Source: an uncultured Oscillospiraceae bacterium (GTDB lineage: Bacteria; Bacillota; Clostridia; Oscillospirales; Acutalibacteraceae). Taken from it: 8,109 nucleotides of DNA. A program made the translations under genes and the position numbers. Location: positions 1 to 8,109 of the forward strand of contig CAJKJS010000055.1 in the NCBI GenBank assembly GCA_905200265.1, given 5' to 3'. How positions within the stretch are numbered: position 1 is the first letter of the stretch; the number at the start of each line of letters is the position of its first letter. The notes under the pieces are model-generated. The model was given only the letters and a program-made list of their open reading frames with translations, did no database searches and was not told the DNA's origin. Of this stretch, positions 4,595-8,109 are shown in pieces.

Positions 4595-6073
4595 TTACCG
4601 CTTCCCTTCCATCATCGCATAGATGGCCTTTAGATTGAGCGCTTTTCGCATGCCTTCGGCCAATTGATCGAACTGTTCTTCCTGGTACGCCGCATGGGTA
4701 AGGGTAAGCGCCTGCTCACAGTCGATTCCCTTGCGGGCGCACAAATACGCGGCCAGTTTTTGCGTCAAGGCCCCCGTATCGAAAAGCCCATGCAGGTAGG
4801 TGCCAAACACATGACCACTTACACACCCGTCCTCTTGCCCATTTTCCAGCCGGCAGAAGGCAGGCCCATGTACCTGTGTCTGACCAGTGTGAATTTCGTA
4901 CCCGTCAAGCTGCGCCCCGGCAAAAGGAACTGCCGTCACTACCGCCTGCACCCGAGTACGCCGCTTTTGCGACGAAAACACCGTATCCACCGGCAAAAGA
5001 CCGAGTCCGCGGCAGGAACCACCCCCTTCGGAACCCGAAGGGTCGCAAAGTGTCTGCCCCAACATCTGGTACCCGCCACAAATGCCCAGCACCGGCACAC
5101 CTTGGGACACAAGCTTACAAATCGCGGTTTCCAGCCCGTTTTGCCGCAACCATAAAAGATCCCCTATGGTGCTTTTGGTACCCGGCAAAATGAGAAGATC
5201 CGGCACACCTAGTTCTTTTACCGTCGAAACATACCGTACCCCCATCATAGGATGTTCGTCCAGGAGGGAAAAATCCGTAAAGTTCGAAACCCGCGGCAGG
5301 CGAATGACCGCCACATCCAGCGGTTTTTTGACCTTATTCTGCTCCAAACGGCTTGAAAGGGAATCTTCGTCGTCTATATCCACCCGCAGGTACGGCACAA
5401 CCCCCAGCACCGGAATGCCGGTTTTTTCCTCCAGCATGGTAAGCCCCGGGCACAAAATCGCCTCATCCCCCCGGAACTTGTTGATGAGCAAACCACCCAT
5501 GCGGGCCTGCTCCTGGGGTGTCAGGAGCGCTACCGTGCCATATAGCTGAGCAAACACGCCGCCCCGGTCGATATCCCCCGCCAGCAAAACGGGAGCATCC
5601 ACCAGTTCCGCTAATCCCATATTGACGATATCGTTTTCCCGCAGGTTGATTTCCGCCGGGCTGCCGGCCCCTTCGATGACGATGATGTCATTTTCCTGCG
5701 CGAGGCCATTGTAAGCTTCTAAAATATCGGGGATGAGCGTTTTTTTCATGCCGAAATATGCAGCGGCGCTCATTTGTCCGCGCACTTCGCCGTTTACAAT
5801 GACCTGACTGCCGGTATCGCTGCAAGGCTTGAGCAAAATGGGGTTCATACGCACATCAGGTTCTTTTCCGGCCGCCTGAGCTTGCACCACCTGGGCTCGT
5901 CCCATTTCCAGCCCGTCTTTCGTCACGTAACTATTTAGGGCCATATTTTGGCTTTTAAACGGTGCCACCCGGTATCCATCCTGGGCAAAAATGCGGCACA
6001 GCCCGGCACATAACAGGCTCTTTCCCGCTCCGGACATGGTACCCTGCACCATAATACAGCGTGTTTTTTTCAT
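4595..6073 (-). CDS. cobQ: Cobyric acid synthase, glutamine-dependent (CbiP/CobQ)
   Basis: A 492-residue cytoplasmic amidotransferase, full length for the family. It amidates the b, d, e and g side chains of adenosylcobyrinic acid a,c-diamide, using glutamine and ATP, to give adenosylcobyric acid. The N-terminal dethiobiotin-synthetase-like ATPase domain (1-240) has the P-loop GTMSGAGKS (11-19), FKSQNMALNSY (39-49), and VIEGAGSPAE (132-141). The C-terminal class I glutamine amidotransferase-like domain (about 252-450) has LGICGGYQMLG with the nucleophile C332, and GTYLHGLF with H428. The ATG at 6073 overlaps the cobD stop in an ATGA arrangement (6070-6073), with GAGGAGG 7 nt upstream inside the end of cobD, so translation is probably coupled. 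The product feeds CbiB in the same operon. The names cbiP and cobQ both apply. Confidence 0.97.
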   Translation of the reverse strand: MKKTRCIMVQGTMSGAGKSLLCAGLCRIFAQDGYRVAPFKSQNMALNSYVTKDGLEMGRAQVVQAQAAGKEPDVRMNPILLKPCSDTGSQVIVNGEVRGQMSAAAYFGMKKTLIPDILEAYNGLAQENDIIVIEGAGSPAEINLRENDIVNMGLAELVDAPVLLAGDIDRGGVFAQLYGTVALLTPQEQARMGGLLINKFRGDEAILCPGLTMLEEKTGIPVLGVVPYLRVDIDDEDSLSSRLEQNKVKKPLDVAVIRLPRVSNFTDFSLLDEHPMMGVRYVSTVKELGVPDLLILPGTKSTIGDLLWLRQNGLETAICKLVSQGVPVLGICGGYQMLGQTLCDPSGSEGGGSCRGLGLLPVDTVFSSQKRRTRVQAVVTAVPFAGAQLDGYEIHTGQTQVHGPAFCRLENGQEDGCVSGHVFGTYLHGLFDTGALTQKLAAYLCARKGIDCEQALTLTHAAYQEEQFDQLAEGMRKALNLKAIYAMMEGKR

Positions 6074-7131
6074 CGAATTACCTCCTCGATCGCCTGCAGG
6101 AGTCGTTCATTCTCTTGATGCGTCCGCACTGCGGTGCGGTACCAGTCATCGGAAAGACCCGGGTAATTGCCGCAGCTGCGCAGCAAAATGCCTTTTTCCC
6201 GCAAAGGACGGAGCAAAGGCACCGGACACTGGAACAAAAGGTAATTGGCCTGTCCCGGAATGACCCGCAACCCTAATAGAGACAGCTTTTCGATCATCCA
6301 CGGACGCTCATTCGCCACGAGCGTCCGTACATGCCGAACATACTCCGTTTCATCCAGCGCCGCTTCCCCCGCCGCCTGAGCTAGAGACGACACCGCCCAG
6401 GGCTGGGACGCGACACGCATTTTTTCCATCCAGTCTGCCCCGGCACACAGGGCATATCCCAGCCGCACTCCGGCCATGGCGTACAGCTTGGTAAACGCCC
6501 GCAAAATCATCAGCCCCGGAAAACGGGACAGCTCCTGCTTCATCGTATGGGCCGCCGGATCGGCCAGAAAATCGCCGAAGCACTCGTCCAGCACCAGTTT
6601 GGCTCCACAATCCTCACAGCGTTTTGCCACCTGCCACAAAAACTCTTTCGGGGACAGCTGACCGGTGGGGTTATTGGGTTCGCATAAAAACACCAGATCG
6701 ATACCCGGTTGAATTTTCGCAAGGAACCCGTCATCGAGGGTAAAATTGGTTTCTTCCCGCAGCACATACCGTTCCACCTGGCACCCGACCTGCTGCAGCG
6801 CCGCTTCGTATTCCGCAAAAGTGGGCGCTGTCAGGAGAGCCCGTTTGGGCGATACGGCCATAACGGCACGGAAAATGAGATCAGCTGCTCCATTCCCGCA
6901 CAACACATACGTTTCAGGCACCTGTTCGTGCCGGGCAATTTTCCGGCACAGGGACCGGCACAGCGGGTCGGGGTACCGGTCCACGGTTTCAATCGCCTGA
7001 TGGATGGCTTTTTTTACTCCATCAGGCACCCCAAGCGGGCTGACATTCGCAGAAAAATCCAGGGGGGCGGTGCCATATTCTTCGGTAAAACCGGCCCAGT
7101 CCCCGCCGTGTACCAGTTTTTTGGGTTCCAT
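6070..7131 (-). CDS. cobD: L-threonine-O-3-phosphate decarboxylase (CobD), PLP-dependent
   Basis: A 353-residue class I fold PLP enzyme that decarboxylates L-threonine phosphate to (R)-1-amino-2-propanol phosphate, the linker of the nucleotide loop of cobalamin. Visible marks: HGGDWAGF (8-15) and DFSANVSPLG (25-34) at the N-terminus, the PLP-phosphate contact GNGAAD (79-84), EPNNPTG (151-157), LVLDECFGDF with D182, and the Schiff-base lysine K215 in FTKLYAMAGVRLGY, with R223 nearby. R332 and R336 in YRTAVRTHQEN are placed as the substrate-carboxylate arginine of aminotransferases. Histidinol-phosphate aminotransferase (HisC) is the close relative; the HGGD start and the cob neighbours favour CobD. 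The ATG at 7131 follows AAAGGAGG at 7 nt, 14 nt after cbiB. The name cobD in the Pseudomonas scheme means CbiB instead, a common source of mislabelling. Confidence 0.94.
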   Translation of the reverse strand: MEPKKLVHGGDWAGFTEEYGTAPLDFSANVSPLGVPDGVKKAIHQAIETVDRYPDPLCRSLCRKIARHEQVPETYVLCGNGAADLIFRAVMAVSPKRALLTAPTFAEYEAALQQVGCQVERYVLREETNFTLDDGFLAKIQPGIDLVFLCEPNNPTGQLSPKEFLWQVAKRCEDCGAKLVLDECFGDFLADPAAHTMKQELSRFPGLMILRAFTKLYAMAGVRLGYALCAGADWMEKMRVASQPWAVSSLAQAAGEAALDETEYVRHVRTLVANERPWMIEKLSLLGLRVIPGQANYLLFQCPVPLLRPLREKGILLRSCGNYPGLSDDWYRTAVRTHQENERLLQAIEEVIR

Positions 7132-7145
7132 GCTTTTGCCTCCTT

Positions 7146-8109
7146 TTATCCCATTGCGTACATAAATAAAACGGCCAACCCTGCGCGCAGCAATAATCCG
7201 ATTCCTAAGGCCACCAAGCTAGTTACCACCATCATACGGTTGGCGCGGCGGATATCCGCGGGTTCAATGTCCCGGCGGGCATCGCCAATATACGGCTTTT
7301 CTACCTGTTTGCCAAAATAGCACGCAGGCCCGGCCAGTCGAACGCCCAATGCCCCGGCACAAGCCGATTCCGTCTGGGCCGAATTGGGGCTTGCATGCTG
7401 CCGTCGGTCCCGGCGCCACATGCGAAACGCGTGTTTTTGATCGCCGCCTGCTAATGGGCATGTGAGAATCCACAAAAGAGCCGCCAGCCGGGCGGGCAGA
7501 AAATTAGCGGCGTCGTCCAGTTTGGCGGCGGCCCTGCCAAAATATAAATACCGTTCGTTTTTATACCCCACCATGCTATCCATGGTGTTAATGGCTTTAT
7601 AGGTAAGGGCCAAAGGCGCGCCGCCAATGAGCATATAAAAAAGCGGCGCCACCACCCCATCGGAGGTATTTTCGGCTACCGTCTCCACGGCAGCCCGGGT
7701 GACCCCCTGCTCGGTAAGGGCGGCGGTATCCCGTCCCACAATGCGCGCGACCGCTTTTCTGGCTTCGGGCAGCGAAGCGGTGGTTAAGGCTCGATACACG
7801 TTCCCACTTTCTACCGCCAGGCCTTTCATGGCAAGGGCCTGCCAACACCAAAACGTTTGGAGCAGGAACCCTAAAACCGGGTGAAGAAGCATAAGCCCCA
7901 CACAAAGTCCGCCGCTAATTAAGAGCGTGCCAAGGGGCAGCGTCACAGCCAGTACCCGCCCAGCCTTTTTTTCGCCGTCCGGCGTTTTGGGAAACCAGCT
8001 GCGCAGCCGTTTTTCCAGTGCCGAAATGGCTTTGCCCATAAGTACCACGCGCTGCGGAAGCCAGGCAGGGTCCCCCAGCAGCGCCTCGACCAGAAAGCCG
8101 CACAAAATC
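7146..8109 (-). CDS. cbiB: Adenosylcobinamide-phosphate synthase (CbiB), 5' end cut by window
   Basis: A near-complete membrane enzyme that joins adenosylcobyric acid to (R)-1-amino-2-propanol phosphate, the CobD product, giving adenosylcobinamide phosphate. About 320 residues are present. The reading frame is still open at the right edge; the first residues seen are I-L-C-G-F-L-V-E-A-L-L-G-D-P. In this family a few hydrophobic residues precede LLGDP, so the true start is probably only a few codons outside. Family motifs: AVETVAENTSDGVVAPLFY (139-157, counted from the L before CGF), YKAINTMDSMVGYKNERY (169-186), KLDDAANFLPARL (195-207), HASPNSAQTESACAGALG (237-254) and EKPYIGD (269-275). Several hydrophobic segments (51-92, 152-167, 203-218, 292-315) fit an integral membrane protein. 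It precedes cobD by 14 nt. Confidence 0.95.
   Translation of the reverse strand, partial: ILCGFLVEALLGDPAWLPQRVVLMGKAISALEKRLRSWFPKTPDGEKKAGRVLAVTLPLGTLLISGGLCVGLMLLHPVLGFLLQTFWCWQALAMKGLAVESGNVYRALTTASLPEARKAVARIVGRDTAALTEQGVTRAAVETVAENTSDGVVAPLFYMLIGGAPLALTYKAINTMDSMVGYKNERYLYFGRAAAKLDDAANFLPARLAALLWILTCPLAGGDQKHAFRMWRRDRRQHASPNSAQTESACAGALGVRLAGPACYFGKQVEKPYIGDARRDIEPADIRRANRMMVVTSLVALGIGLLLRAGLAVLFMYAMG

Noticed and set aside
4664..5549. Plus-strand open frames opposite cobQ (4664-5155, 4876-5193, 5082-5549)
   Set aside because: Cobyric acid synthase covers this stretch with all motifs intact; the antisense products are low-complexity and overlap each other.
8103..8105. TTG at 8105 as the start of cbiB
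   Set aside because: The frame stays open to the window edge and the family usually has more hydrophobic residues before LLGDP, so the TTG is more likely an internal leucine.
4080..8109. Cobalamin riboswitch for the cob operon
   Set aside because: The gaps between the cob genes are 14 nt or less and hold no B12-box-like element; any riboswitch must be beyond the right edge.
1..8109. CRISPR array, tRNA, insertion sequence or attachment site
   Set aside because: No regularly spaced repeats, cloverleaf pattern, transposase or flanking terminal repeats were seen; almost all bases are in ordinary genes.

Overview
The window looks like chromosomal DNA of a low-to-mid GC Gram-positive anaerobe, Bacillota, probably Clostridia or a relative. 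The reasons are strong AGGAGG-type ribosome binding sites 5-9 bases before most starts, SigA-like promoters in AT-rich gaps, moderately GC-rich genes, an adenosylcobalamin operon, and a macro-domain/VWA gene pair of a kind I recall from gut Clostridia. I cannot name a genus. All ten genes lie on the minus strand, so transcription runs from high to low coordinates. No tRNA, rRNA, CRISPR array, insertion sequence or phage gene is visible.

Region 1 (8109 down to 4080) is the end of an adenosylcobalamin operon: cbiB (cut by the window edge), threonine-phosphate decarboxylase cobD, cobyric acid synthase cbiP/cobQ, and corrinoid adenosyltransferase cobA/btuR. Spacing is 14 nt, a 4-nt ATGA overlap, and 2 nt, so the genes are co-transcribed. 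Together they adenosylate the corrin ring, amidate four side chains, make the aminopropanol phosphate linker and attach it. Any promoter or cobalamin riboswitch would lie beyond the right edge.

Region 2 (4079 down to about 1734) is a three-gene unit: a macro-domain protein with an extra C-terminal helical domain, a VWA protein with an intact metal-binding MIDAS motif, and a pyridoxamine-phosphate-oxidase-like split-barrel protein. It has its own well-formed promoter just after cobA and ends at a strong intrinsic terminator. There is no obvious cob-operon terminator, so read-through from cobA is possible. The joint function is not established; a stress or ADP-ribose/nucleotide-related role is an inference. 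The macro gene holds an exact 13-bp tandem repeat in its interdomain linker; gain or loss of one copy would frameshift off the C-terminal domain.

Region 3 (about 1725 down to 1) is a metal-homeostasis operon: a CopZ-like HMA metallochaperone, a ZIP-family metal transporter, and the N-terminal membrane part of a CydD-like ABC transporter cut by the left edge. Its promoter has a perfect -35 box. The leader carries two near-identical 16-bp palindromes (GTTAG-N6-CTAAC) whose centres are 33 bp apart. They are the best candidates here for a metalloregulator operator pair, or alternatively RNA hairpins. No recognised regulator gene is in the window.
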